11,186 nucleotides of DNA from Alphaproteobacteria bacterium (GCA_028716765.1 JAQUPC010000069.1:1-11186), one strand, 5' to 3'. Shown: positions 1 to 6,947, numbered from the stretch's first letter. Notes: generated from the letters alone by a model not told the origin. Numbers and translations: made by a program.

Positions 1-1617
1 GCCGCGCTTAGCCGCCTGGTGTTCGCAGGTTCTGTCAACAGCAAGAACCTGAAGTCGTCGTTCAGCAACACGCCGGGAACAACCGGCTTTATCAACACGG
101 CAAATCAAAAAACGGCTCTCAGCTCATTATGGCTTATGGCGCCGGGGGAAAGCCTAATCGGCGCGTATTATTCCGGCGCTAACAACTATGCCTACGCGAG
201 CGGCACGTCTTTTTCGGCGCCAATGATAAGCGGCGCGCTTGCGTTGCTTGGAGCCCGCTGGCCGGTCCTGTTCAGAAACGGCACGGCGACCAGACTCCTG
301 TTTCAAACGGCTAGCGATTTAGGAACGAAAGGAGTCGATACGACTTTCGGCACAGGCCTTCTGAACATGAACAAGGCATGGCAGCCGGCGGGCGCGCTTA
401 CGATTACGAATACAAAAGGCCAAAAGATAGCCGTTAGCAGCATCACGGGCAGCATGCTCTCCAGCGGCGCCTTCGGCTCGCTGAGCAGCCTGACCAGCAA
501 ACTCAGCAGCATGACGGCTTTAGACTCCTATCAGCGCGACTTCAAAGTCAACCTGTCCAGCCTTATCACGCCCAGCAAAGCCTCTTCGGCGACAGCCTCG
601 GCCGCGACGGCCCCCAAAACAACGGCCACGGGAGCAAGATTCACGGACGGCAGCTCGTTCGCGATGGCCAGTATGCAATACCGCGACATGCATGACGTGA
701 AGCCCTTCGGCATGCCGGAAAAGCCGAACGGATGGTATATGTCGTTTACGGACTCCAGAGGCTCGACGTTTGCGGGCGGGTATGGCTTCCCGGCCTCCGC
801 CGCGTTTACCGAAGCGATGTGGGGCAGCGATAATCTGGCCGCGCAGGACGTCACCGAACTCGGCATCTCCAACAGCCTTATGCGCTTCGCCGAAGGCGGC
901 CAGTTCACGGCATACGGCCGCCGCGTCGGCGGCAATTCGCGTCTCGCCTTCTCATGGTCGCAAACGTCGAACACCGTTTCCATGATGGACTTGCCTTGGA
1001 CCGTTTCGAACGCCAGCGCTTTCGGCGCCGGGTTCACGACGAAAGTCACCGACAGATGGTCCGTCGGCTTGACGGTCAACGCGCTGAACGAGAAAAACGG
1101 CCTTCTCGGCTCGACCTACGCCGACAGCGGCATCGGTTTCGGCAAGAGCCACAACAGCGTTTCGACGGGCATAACGTCCACATTCGATATGGGCAACAAG
1201 TTGAACCTCGTCGTCGACGCCTCGTGGGTTCGCAGCGACGGCGCGAGCATGAGCGACGGATTGATCTCGAACGTTTCCTCCATCAATGCGCGCAGCATGG
1301 GCGCAGCCCTCGTTCAACGCGACGCCTTTAGAAAGGACGACAGGTTGTCCCTCGCCGTCCGGAAACCGCTCCGTATATATTCGGGCTCGGCCTCGCTTTC
1401 CATGACGTCGGTTGACAGCCAGGGCTACGCCTATACGCAAAGCGAAAGCGTCAGCCTCAAGCCCGACGGCAACGAAACCGATTTTTCGATGACGTATGAA
1501 ACGCCGTCTAAGTACGGCATCGATTGGACGGCTTCGCTCACCGCGCGGCACGATGCGGATAATGTGCGCGGAAGAGTCTCGGCCGATCTTCTCGTCGGCG
1601 CGAAGCTTTCGTTTTGA
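1..1617 (+). CDS. S8 (subtilisin-like) serine protease autotransporter, 3' part
   Basis: The reading frame is open from the first base, so the gene starts outside the window; 538 codons remain. About 70 residues in is GTSFSAPMISGALALL, the serine active-site motif of subtilases (Ser codon at 208-210), so the Asp and His parts of the triad lie upstream. A Ser/Ala/Thr-rich linker follows (about 570-650 nt). The last 270 or so residues read as alternating polar/aromatic strands and end in ...LLVGAKLSF, with the terminal Phe typical of outer-membrane beta-barrels. By family knowledge such proteins cross the inner membrane by Sec, and the barrel places the protease passenger at the cell surface, where it may be released or stay attached. 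Substrate is unknown. Composition is GC-rich like the housekeeping genes. No clear hairpin terminator is visible after the stop. A GTG at 19 could be mistaken for a start but is internal to the protease domain. Confidence 0.88.
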   Translation, partial: AALSRLVFAGSVNSKNLKSSFSNTPGTTGFINTANQKTALSSLWLMAPGESLIGAYYSGANNYAYASGTSFSAPMISGALALLGARWPVLFRNGTATRLLFQTASDLGTKGVDTTFGTGLLNMNKAWQPAGALTITNTKGQKIAVSSITGSMLSSGAFGSLSSLTSKLSSMTALDSYQRDFKVNLSSLITPSKASSATASAATAPKTTATGARFTDGSSFAMASMQYRDMHDVKPFGMPEKPNGWYMSFTDSRGSTFAGGYGFPASAAFTEAMWGSDNLAAQDVTELGISNSLMRFAEGGQFTAYGRRVGGNSRLAFSWSQTSNTVSMMDLPWTVSNASAFGAGFTTKVTDRWSVGLTVNALNEKNGLLGSTYADSGIGFGKSHNSVSTGITSTFDMGNKLNLVVDASWVRSDGASMSDGLISNVSSINARSMGAALVQRDAFRKDDRLSLAVRKPLRIYSGSASLSMTSVDSQGYAYTQSESVSLKPDGNETDFSMTYETPSKYGIDWTASLTARHDADNVRGRVSADLLVGAKLSF

Positions 1618-1680
1618 TCCGAGTGAACCTTCAACCGTAATGCTCGCAAGCACTGCGTAATGCCCGCGCAGAATCTCGTG

Positions 1681-1707
1681 CGTCATTCCCGTGTAGGCGG
1701 AGAATCC
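1681..1707. repeat. Half-site of a dispersed palindromic intergenic repeat
   Basis: The stretch begins CGTCATTCCCG and continues through GTAGGCGGAGAATCC. This matches the arm of a short dispersed repeat common between genes in proteobacteria, whose translation often reads HSRVGGN; here it gives HSRVGGES. I could not find a convincing matching right arm before 1831, so it may be a degraded or partial copy. The call rests on remembered repeat consensus plus the sequence itself. Confidence 0.4.
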
Positions 1708-1831
1708 GGCGTCGCATCATCTACACGACATTTGAGTCATCCGGCCCGCAGACGCGATGACCACGAATTTTATCCGGCAGCCATCAATCCTCTCTCCGAC
1801 CAACCTTCAATTTTTGATAGGGTTTCAGAAC

Positions 1832-3067
1832 CTAGTGCGTATGATCCTGGCGCACTTGCCATCTTAGATAAAATCGCAGATAGGGGTCAGCAACCGTAAT
1901 TTCTCTAGTATCCTCATTCCAGTCAATCGCTGACTCGGCCCCTATTTCACGTGAGATATTTGTAAGCTGTTTTAAGGCTGCCGTTATTTCGTGCTTCTGC
2001 GGCATTTTGTCTTCAAGGAGACCATTCATGACGTCTCTTAATTCATCATATTTGATCGTAGATTTTGGCCCCGTTTCAGCAATGGCGAGAAGGGTTACCT
2101 CATAGATATCCACATCCCCTCCTACTTTTAGGGGTCTTTTTTCACGTAGCTTACGACTTTGAGGTCCAGCAGCCAGTTTCTTGTATATTGGAAGGCCTGC
2201 ATCATGTGCTAACTTTTTGCACATTCTTTTTAAATCGTAAGTCTTGGGTATTTCATGACTGCCTACGATTTTTTTTCTTTCGATCTCACAGTCATAACAA
2301 ATTTCCCAACAAAATTTTTGCATTAAAAATGGATTCTCCTGAGCTTCATCGCAGAGCTTATCAACTAGCGCGTCATCATAATTTACGCCTAGTACTCCAA
2401 ATCCTTTGAGCGGGATTTGCTTCAGATCATTTTTTGTCCAGTGTGGTAAAGTCACAGTCGTAAAACGACCTGTTAATTCGGACTCAGCTTTAATGGCATC
2501 AAAAACGCGATGGGTTACAGAAAGTAAAAGCACTTTTAAACCATTAAAGACTGCACCTTTTACATTTCTCATTATATCTGTGCGGACCACCGCAGGAATA
2601 TAGTGAAAGTCATCAATAACTAATATAATTCTCTCATGGGTCATGTATTCTAGAGCGCGGCTCATGGAGTCAATTTTAAAAGTTTCCGTTTTGCTTTTAC
2701 TTGATAAGTGAGAGCCGCCTGCCGTAGTTATGAATGGTATGCTGCCTTCTGCAGTAATGGAGGTTTCGCTTCCTTGAGTAAGAGAGTTCTCTGTTGGTAT
2801 ATTCAATTCAGATGTGGCTGTTTCCCAGAAATCACTAGCCGTTTTTATTTTCCCACCATCTATCCATATATAATCACGTTTACTCAGAGCTTTCTTACAT
2901 AAAACAGTTTTTCCTGTTTTAGTAGGCCCAGCCAAGGATGCAATTTGATTAGGGGCCGCAATAGCCCTAGCCAACGTTCTTTCAATATCTTGATCTTCAC
3001 GATCAACATAGGTCACTGTTGGCTGACCTCCAGCTATAAATACATCGTCTCTGTGCAAAAAGTTCAT
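1832..3067 (-). CDS. P-loop ATPase (AAA/STAND-like), AT-rich, function unknown
   Basis: 411 residues from the chosen start. A short N-terminal lead (VFIAGGQPTVTYVDRE) precedes a Walker A motif GPTKTGKT at about residues 47-54. A Ser/Thr/Gly-rich low-complexity segment spans roughly residues 92-128. The Walker B strand IILVIDDFHY is at about 147-156, and LSVTHR near 190 followed by ELTGRF resembles the sensor and arginine-finger region of STAND/Orc-type ATPases. The C-terminal 100 residues are helical and charged, consistent with a winged-helix or oligomerisation module, but no effector domain (nuclease, TIR, protease) is evident. Upstream ATGs at 3100 and 3073 exist; 3067 is preferred because AGAGGA sits seven bases before it. 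GC is roughly 40% by eye against a much higher value in its neighbours, and it has no operon partner, which suggests horizontal acquisition. Possible roles include a stand-alone regulatory or defence-type NTPase; I cannot assign one. Confidence 0.8.
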   Translation of the reverse strand: MNFLHRDDVFIAGGQPTVTYVDREDQDIERTLARAIAAPNQIASLAGPTKTGKTVLCKKALSKRDYIWIDGGKIKTASDFWETATSELNIPTENSLTQGSETSITAEGSIPFITTAGGSHLSSKSKTETFKIDSMSRALEYMTHERIILVIDDFHYIPAVVRTDIMRNVKGAVFNGLKVLLLSVTHRVFDAIKAESELTGRFTTVTLPHWTKNDLKQIPLKGFGVLGVNYDDALVDKLCDEAQENPFLMQKFCWEICYDCEIERKKIVGSHEIPKTYDLKRMCKKLAHDAGLPIYKKLAAGPQSRKLREKRPLKVGGDVDIYEVTLLAIAETGPKSTIKYDELRDVMNGLLEDKMPQKHEITAALKQLTNISREIGAESAIDWNEDTREITVADPYLRFYLRWQVRQDHTH

Positions 3068-3074
3068 CGTCATA

Positions 3075-3080
3075 TCCTCT
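3075..3080 (-). promoter_or_regulatory. Ribosome binding site deciding the start of the ATPase gene
   Basis: AGAGGA on the minus strand lies 7 bases from the ATG at 3067. It is only 1 base from the ATG ending at 3073, and the ATG at 3100 has no purine-rich sequence before it. This favours translation from 3067. Confidence 0.6.
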
Positions 3081-3121
3081 TGTATTTTCTTCCTTCTCAT
3101 TTTATAACATATGGTGTGCGC

Positions 3122-3143
3122 CGCCGCAAGTTTTTGTGCGGCG
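3122..3143. repeat. GC-rich inverted repeat upstream of the ATPase gene
   Basis: CGCCGCA (3122-3128) and TGCGGCG (3137-3143) are perfect complements around an 8-base loop containing TTTTT. If transcription starts in the AT-rich block to the right, this hairpin would lie in the 5' leader of the ATPase mRNA, about 55 bases before the start codon. It lacks a following T-run on either strand, so it is not a standard terminator. Confidence 0.45.
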
Positions 3144-3477
3144 CTGCCATTTCTAGCGCCCCGCTCGGTATTTGTGTGCGCGGCTCGCGCTGTCCATTAC
3201 AGGTAATCGAAATATATAATTATTTTTGAATATCTTTTACAATCAATAAGTTATATTATTATAGATACGATAAACCAACTCTATTTCGCCCTCCCCGCAC
3301 CCCTCCACGTGCCCAGTCACACCCAAACGACCACCTGCGCGTATCCACCCGTGCTTGCTGGTTGATTTACAGGTCATCAATCATTTGATCTAAGCGCCCC
3401 GCAGGCCACCATCGGTGCACACAAACCCGCCACGCGACACAGCGCATAACCGCCGCCCCACAGGTGCGCCATTTCAG

Positions 3478-4389
3478 TTATTGCGTCTCCGCCAGCGCGG
3501 CATAGGCAAAGCGCTGATCCACAACCTCCTCAAACGGCGGTAAGTCGCCCAGTTCACCGGCATCTTGCCTCAACTTAAGAGCGTTGTTCCACGCCGCGGG
3601 CGAAATGACGGCTTGCTCCGGCCACGCCTTGGCCGCCAGCATGCGTTGTACGGCCTCGCTCATAACGTCGCGGCTTATGGTCGGGAAAAGTGCGCAGCCT
3701 ATTGAAACGGCCATCTCCGGCTGCGTATGGCAAATCATCAGCGCCTGCTGAAGCGCCTTTACCACCTTGCCAACGACCGCCGGAGACGCGTTAATCGTAG
3801 CCGCCGACGCCATAAGCCCTGTGAACATCAGTTCGGGGAAAAAGTCGTTCATATCGCATACCAGCCGCAAACCCTGTTTCATCGCGGAACTGACGGAAGG
3901 CTCGATCTCCAAAATCATGTCCACCTGATCGGAAGCCAGAAGATACGCCTGCTGCCCGATCTCGGTTTCGACCACCTGCATGGATTTCAGCAAACGCGGC
4001 TGCCTCACCCTGAGCGCCTTGAGCAGCGTATACATCGTCGAAGGCCGTGGAATGGTGCCGACACGCAAACCGACAAAATCCGAGATCTGCGTAAAGGGCT
4101 TTATCTCGGTATGATGGGTCAGCCCCCACGAGCATGCGCTGCCGACAATGGTCGCTATAACCCTCGTGTCAAACCCTTGAGCCCTGCCGAGCGCGACAAA
4201 GGCAGGGTCGCCGATGCCGAAATGCGCCCGGCCCTGGGCAACCTCGGTGAAAATTTCGTCGTCATTTCCCGCGCCGTATATCGTGACATTTAATCCCTGC
4301 GCGGCAAACAGACCGAGCCTGTCCGCAAGAAAGAGCGGCATATAGGTGATATGACGACCGCCCCATTGGGCGATTTTGATGCTGTCCAT
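3478..4389 (-). CDS. Leaderless NMT1/SsuA-like substrate-binding-protein paralogue, predicted cytoplasmic
   Basis: 303 residues from ATG 4389, which has GAGGA (4395-4399) five bases upstream. An alternative ATG at 4401 adds four residues. The fold signature is that of type-2 periplasmic binding proteins of the nitrate/sulfonate/thiamine-precursor (NMT1/THI5-like) group: ITYMPLFLADRLGLFAAQGL near the N-terminus, then AGNDD, FGIGDP, PSTMYTLL, EPSVS and TGLM. The same motifs occur in the same order in the secreted binding protein encoded at 4875-5855, and I judge the two roughly 30% identical over their length. This copy begins directly with the first beta strand (IKIAQWGG) and has no hydrophobic leader. 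An in-frame TAG lies three codons before ATG 4401, so no leader can be added. It should therefore stay in the cytoplasm. It diverges from the regulator and importer genes. Possible roles are an intracellular ligand sensor, a partner of the Xre regulator, or an enzyme; all are inference. Confidence 0.85.
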   Translation of the reverse strand: MDSIKIAQWGGRHITYMPLFLADRLGLFAAQGLNVTIYGAGNDDEIFTEVAQGRAHFGIGDPAFVALGRAQGFDTRVIATIVGSACSWGLTHHTEIKPFTQISDFVGLRVGTIPRPSTMYTLLKALRVRQPRLLKSMQVVETEIGQQAYLLASDQVDMILEIEPSVSSAMKQGLRLVCDMNDFFPELMFTGLMASAATINASPAVVGKVVKALQQALMICHTQPEMAVSIGCALFPTISRDVMSEAVQRMLAAKAWPEQAVISPAAWNNALKLRQDAGELGDLPPFEEVVDQRFAYAALAETQ

Positions 4390-4480
4390 ATTTTTCCTCA
4401 TAACATGCTAACCTTTTGAGAAATAAGATGGATTGCTCTAACACTTGAGATCTCTGATCCCATGAAAATAAATAAGGAGA

Positions 4481-4510
4481 TTGACATAGGATCATTTTTG
4501 GTGCATATAT
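4481..4510 (+). promoter_or_regulatory. Candidate promoter for the regulator-importer genes
   Basis: A perfect -35 hexamer TTGACA occupies 4481-4486. At a 17-base spacing lies CATATA (4504-4509) within an AT-rich run, a weak -10 match. Transcription would start around 4516, inside the palindrome described next, about 30 bases before the regulator start codon. The -35 box is convincing and the -10 is not. Confidence 0.42.
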
Positions 4511-4530
4511 GTATCATAACTGATACGTAT
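4507..4530. promoter_or_regulatory. Palindromic operator candidate overlapping the transcription start
   Basis: GTATCA (4511-4516) and TGATAC (4521-4526) are exact complements around TAAC. The symmetry extends outward by three further matching pairs after one mismatch, giving 9 of 10 pairs in a 24-base site. It sits between the two divergent transcription units and immediately before the Xre-type gene. That is where an autoregulatory operator is normally found. Binding by that protein is inferred, not shown. Confidence 0.5.
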
Positions 4531-4548
4531 TAAGCAAGGATAAATGGA

Positions 4549-4821
4549 ATGCAAAAAATCACGCAACCAAAGCAGGAAAAAGACCAAGGCACATGGCCCG
4601 TCGAATTCGCTCATTCGGTCAAGCGCTTGCTGACCTACCAGATTGAGCGGGAGATGGCCCGGCAAGGCCTTACACGCGTGAAAATGGCCGCGCAGATGAA
4701 GACGAGCCGGGCCGCCCTCAACAGGCTGCTCGACCCTGACAACCGCTCGGTGACCCTGCAAACGATGGAGCGGGCCGCCGAAGTTCTCGGCAAAAAGCTT
4801 CAGATATTTCTGAACGATTAG
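4549..4821 (+). CDS. Small Xre-family helix-turn-helix regulator
   Basis: 90 residues. Residues about 40-61 (LTRVKMAAQMKTSRAALNRLL) form a helix-turn-helix, followed by a supporting helix and strand (TLQTMERAAEVLGKKLQIFL). This matches the compact Xre-type DNA-binding proteins that include HigA-like antitoxins and local repressors. The first 20 residues are polar and probably disordered. AAGGA at 4536-4540 is eight bases before the ATG; another ATG at 4544 is in a different frame. There is no ligand-binding domain, so if it senses the transported compound it needs a partner. The gene ends 53 bases before the secreted binding protein, with no terminator between, so they are probably co-transcribed. 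No toxin gene lies next to it, so regulation of the flanking importer is more likely than an antitoxin role. Confidence 0.8.
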   Translation: MQKITQPKQEKDQGTWPVEFAHSVKRLLTYQIEREMARQGLTRVKMAAQMKTSRAALNRLLDPDNRSVTLQTMERAAEVLGKKLQIFLND

Positions 4822-4874
4822 TTAACGGTAAATTAAACCCTAATAATGCAACTCAACCCCTAAGGAGAAACGCC

Positions 4875-5855
4875 ATGTTCAACAAAAAAATCTACAGCCT
4901 TGTTCTCGCCCTCACCCTCCTCCTCTCCCCTGCTCATGCGGCCGAGAAGATCACCATTGCCGATTTCGGCAAGGAACGCTTTTTGCTCCGGCTGCCCCTC
5001 TATATCGCTATGGAGGAAGGCTTGTTTGCCAAGCGCGGCATCGAAGCCGATCTTAAGTTTGCGGGCAACGACGATCAGGTTTTCGCGACCGTCATCAGCG
5101 GCGAGGCCCAGTTCGGCATGAGCGACCCGGTTTTTACCGCCATTTCGCATGACAAGGGCGGTCCCGGCAAAATCGTGGCCCTTATGACCACGCGTCTGGG
5201 CCTGAGCGGCGTTACGAACAAGCCCTCTATTCAGCAAATCAAGTCCGTGAAGCAACTTGAAGGCTTGCGCCTCAGTTCGTTTCCCGAACCTTCGACGACC
5301 TACACGCTGCTTTCCGAACTTCGCCAGAAAAACAACCTGAACATGCCGATCGTTCAGGCGCCTTTCGGCGGCCAGATGGCGCTTTTGGAAACGGATAAGG
5401 TCGATATCGCCGTCGACCTCGAGCCGAGCGTCTCGATTTTCGAGGACAAGGGCTATCGCGTCGTCTTCAATCTGGCGAAATGGACCGACCCCCAAGCCAT
5501 CACAGGCCTCATGACGACCGAAGACTACATCAAAAAGCACCCTGAAACCGTGCAGAAAGTCGTCGACAGCCTGCAGGAAGCTTTCAATCTTCTCTATACC
5601 AACCCGGAAGTCTCCTATCGCGTGGGCAAGAAGATCTATCCCAACCTTTCGGAAAAAGTCGTTCGCACGGCCGTCGACCGCATGTTGAAAGGCGATATGT
5701 ACCCGCACTCTGTCGTCGTGCCCGAGGACATGTGGCAGCGCACGCTCAAGACGCGTCTGGACAGCGGCGAGTTGAAAAAGCCGCAGGCCACAAGTGTCGC
5801 GGTCGACAACACCTTCGCCCTCAACGCGAAGAAGAAGTTAGGGGCGACGAAGTGA
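4875..5855 (+). CDS. Secreted ABC-importer substrate-binding protein, NMT1/SsuA-like
   Basis: 326 residues with a clear Sec signal peptide: positive MFNKK, hydrophobic core at about 6-18, and a cleavage site AHA|AEK after residue 22. The mature protein starts with a beta strand (KITIADFG) and has LPLYIAMEEGLFAKRGI, AGNDD, FGMSDP, PSTTYTLL, EPSVS and TGLM, marking it as a type-2 binding protein of the nitrate/sulfonate/taurine/thiamine-precursor group. By family knowledge it would bind a small organic or oxyanion ligand in the periplasm and deliver it to the permease. No thi, ssu or tau biosynthetic or oxygenase gene is nearby, so the substrate is open. AAGGAGA (4862-4868) gives a strong ribosome site six bases before the ATG. 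Its ATPase and permease follow at 6050 and 6948. Its leaderless paralogue is at 3478-4389. Confidence 0.88.
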   Translation: MFNKKIYSLVLALTLLLSPAHAAEKITIADFGKERFLLRLPLYIAMEEGLFAKRGIEADLKFAGNDDQVFATVISGEAQFGMSDPVFTAISHDKGGPGKIVALMTTRLGLSGVTNKPSIQQIKSVKQLEGLRLSSFPEPSTTYTLLSELRQKNNLNMPIVQAPFGGQMALLETDKVDIAVDLEPSVSIFEDKGYRVVFNLAKWTDPQAITGLMTTEDYIKKHPETVQKVVDSLQEAFNLLYTNPEVSYRVGKKIYPNLSEKVVRTAVDRMLKGDMYPHSVVVPEDMWQRTLKTRLDSGELKKPQATSVAVDNTFALNAKKKLGATK

Positions 5856-5876
5856 GACTTTGCGATAGTAAGATGT

Positions 5877-6028
5877 CGTCATTCCGGACAATTTTCTATT
5901 CGATTGCGCCAGCAAACGAAAGAAAATTGATCCGGAACCCAGTTTGGTTCCTTGCCAAATTGAATAGTAAACTGGATTCCGGGTTCGCCTGCCTCTCGCA
6001 AGCGAGCGACAGCCCCCTCGGAATGACG
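5877..6028. repeat. 152-base palindromic repeat element between binding protein and ATPase genes
   Basis: The outer ends are perfect 10-base inverted repeats, CGTCATTCCG (5877-5886) and CGGAATGACG (6019-6028). A second internal pair, CCGGAACCCAGTTT (5932-5945) and AAACTGGATTCCGG (5969-5982), matches at 13 of 14 positions, and further partial pairings exist around TTCTATTCGATTG and CAAATTGAATAG. The whole could fold as a multi-branched RNA. The style (CATTCCGGA ... GGATTCCGGGTTCGC) is that of non-coding dispersed elements seen in alphaproteobacterial genomes. It occupies most of the 194-base gap inside what is otherwise a compact operon. It may alter mRNA stability or transcription between the two genes. 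Confidence 0.65.
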
Positions 6029-6049
6029 CCATTTCTTGTGTGAAACCTC

Positions 6050-6811
6050 ATGCCCTCGCCGCTCCTACACGCCGAACACCTTTCCAAGCGGTTTCCTCAG
6101 CCGGGAAATGGATACCTGCAGGTCGTCGGCGATATTTCGCTGAGCCTGCAGCCCGGCGAGATCGTTTGCCTGCTTGGCGCAAGCGGCTCCGGCAAAACGA
6201 CGTTGTTGCGCATACTCGCCGGTCTCGACGCGGCCGACAGCGGCGAAATCCAATCCGAACTCCGCCGCCCCAGCGGCGAACTCGGCTACATGTCGCAAAA
6301 CGACCGCTTGCTTCCGTGGCGTTCCGTTCGAGGCAATGTTTCCATTGCCCTCGAACTTCTGGGCCAGGACAAAAAATCGGCGCGGCAAGCGGCCCTTGCC
6401 TCCCTCAAGCAAGTCGGGATGGAAGCCTTCGCCGCAAGCTATCCTTCCCAGCTTTCGGGCGGCATGATCCAGCGCGTTCTTCTGGCGCGCGCCCTTGTTC
6501 TGCAGCCCCGGCTGTTGTTGATGGACGAGCCTATGAGCAACCTCGACGTGCTGGCGCGGCGCGAATTGTCCTTATTGATCAAAAACTATATCCACGGACA
6601 CGAAAAAAGCGCGCTTGTCGTGACCCACTCGGTCGAAGAAGCTTGTTTCATAGCTGACCGGGTTCTTCTCGTCTCGCCCTCCCCCGCAACGCTCTTCAAG
6701 GAAATCCGCATTGATGACAACGGCGGAGCCGCAAAAGGGGCCGTCAGCCGCAACGAAGCGCTTAACATCGTGATGAAAGAGCTATGGATGGCTTTGGGAG
6801 CGGCGGCATGA
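6050..6811 (+). CDS. ABC-importer ATPase, SsuB/TauB/ThiZ-like
   Basis: 253 residues. Walker A GASGSGKT at 43-50, Q-loop in YMSQNDRLLPW at about 82-92, signature LSGGM at 135-139, Walker B LLLMDEP at 155-161 with catalytic Glu 160, D-loop SNLD, and switch His 193 in VVTHS. These are complete, so the enzyme should be active. The LLPW after the Q-loop is typical of the nitrate/sulfonate/taurine importer subfamily. It hydrolyses ATP at the cytoplasmic face of the permease encoded next. An in-frame TGA at 6041-6043 fixes the start at 6050 or later. No good Shine-Dalgarno is visible, which is unusual here and may reflect the repeat element just upstream. The substrate cannot be told from the ATPase. 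Confidence 0.92.
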   Translation: MPSPLLHAEHLSKRFPQPGNGYLQVVGDISLSLQPGEIVCLLGASGSGKTTLLRILAGLDAADSGEIQSELRRPSGELGYMSQNDRLLPWRSVRGNVSIALELLGQDKKSARQAALASLKQVGMEAFAASYPSQLSGGMIQRVLLARALVLQPRLLLMDEPMSNLDVLARRELSLLIKNYIHGHEKSALVVTHSVEEACFIADRVLLVSPSPATLFKEIRIDDNGGAAKGAVSRNEALNIVMKELWMALGAAA

Positions 6812-6834
6812 AGCGCGTTTCGATCAATATAACG

Positions 6835-6916
6835 CGTCATCGCGAGCCGCCAAGGGCGGCGTGGCGATCCAGTCCTTCCGTTTGCGCTAGATTGCTTCGC
6901 TTTGCTCGCAATGACG
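6835..6916. repeat. 82-base dispersed palindromic repeat between ATPase and permease genes
   Basis: Ends CGTCATCGCGAGC (6835-6847) and GCTCGCAATGACG (6904-6916) are inverted repeats matching at 12 of 13 positions. Inside are GCCGCC...GGCGGC and the phrase GGCGATCCAGTCC. This is the familiar intergenic repeat whose chance translation reads LRFARNDD and often appears in databases as small hypothetical proteins. It is a different element from the one at 5877. Recognition rests on memory of that repeat class plus the visible symmetry. Confidence 0.7.
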
Positions 6917-6947
6917 ATATTATAAACGATACGAGGGGCCGGTAAAG

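Larger units (their letters stand above)
3068..3477. other. Gene-free 410-base interval with three compositional blocks
   Basis: No credible gene is seen on either strand. The left part (about 3115-3195) is GC-rich and holds a 7-bp hairpin. The middle (about 3205-3285) is very AT-rich. On the minus strand it holds a possible promoter for the ATPase gene, TTGTAA (3237-3242) and TATATA (3213-3218) separated by 18 bases, though both boxes match consensus weakly. The right part (about 3286-3475) is strikingly C-rich on the plus strand: bases 3301-3360 hold 28 C and 11 G. This last block follows the 3' end of the leaderless binding-protein gene on the minus strand. I see no U-tracted terminator there. 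Confidence 0.6.

Noticed and set aside
952..1686. 244-codon minus-strand frame opposite the autotransporter
   Set aside because: It is arginine-rich shadow coding caused by the GC bias of the real gene, whose barrel sequence is convincing.
1660..1899. 79-codon plus-strand reading frame after the autotransporter
   Set aside because: Its first part is a translation of a dispersed repeat (HSRVGG) and its end runs antisense into the ATPase gene. There is no ribosome site or protein-like pattern.
3122..3143. Rho-independent terminator
   Set aside because: The hairpin has no T-run after it on either strand; its T's are in the loop.
3478..4389. THI5-type pyrimidine synthase (HMP-P synthase)
   Set aside because: The fold group is shared, but I do not see the cysteine-rich motif expected of fungal THI5 enzymes, and no thiamine gene is nearby. 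It cannot be fully excluded.
4549..4821. Toxin-antitoxin module with the Xre protein as antitoxin
   Set aside because: Neither neighbour is a toxin-like small protein; both flanking genes are binding proteins.
6040..6657. 205-codon frame overlapping the ABC ATPase
   Set aside because: It is an out-of-frame, arginine- and proline-rich shadow of the ATPase, which has all ABC motifs.
6808..6945. 45-codon frame between ATPase and permease as a real gene
   Set aside because: Most of its length is the palindromic repeat, and the LRFARNDD reading is typical of such repeats. It is kept only as a comment on the junction.
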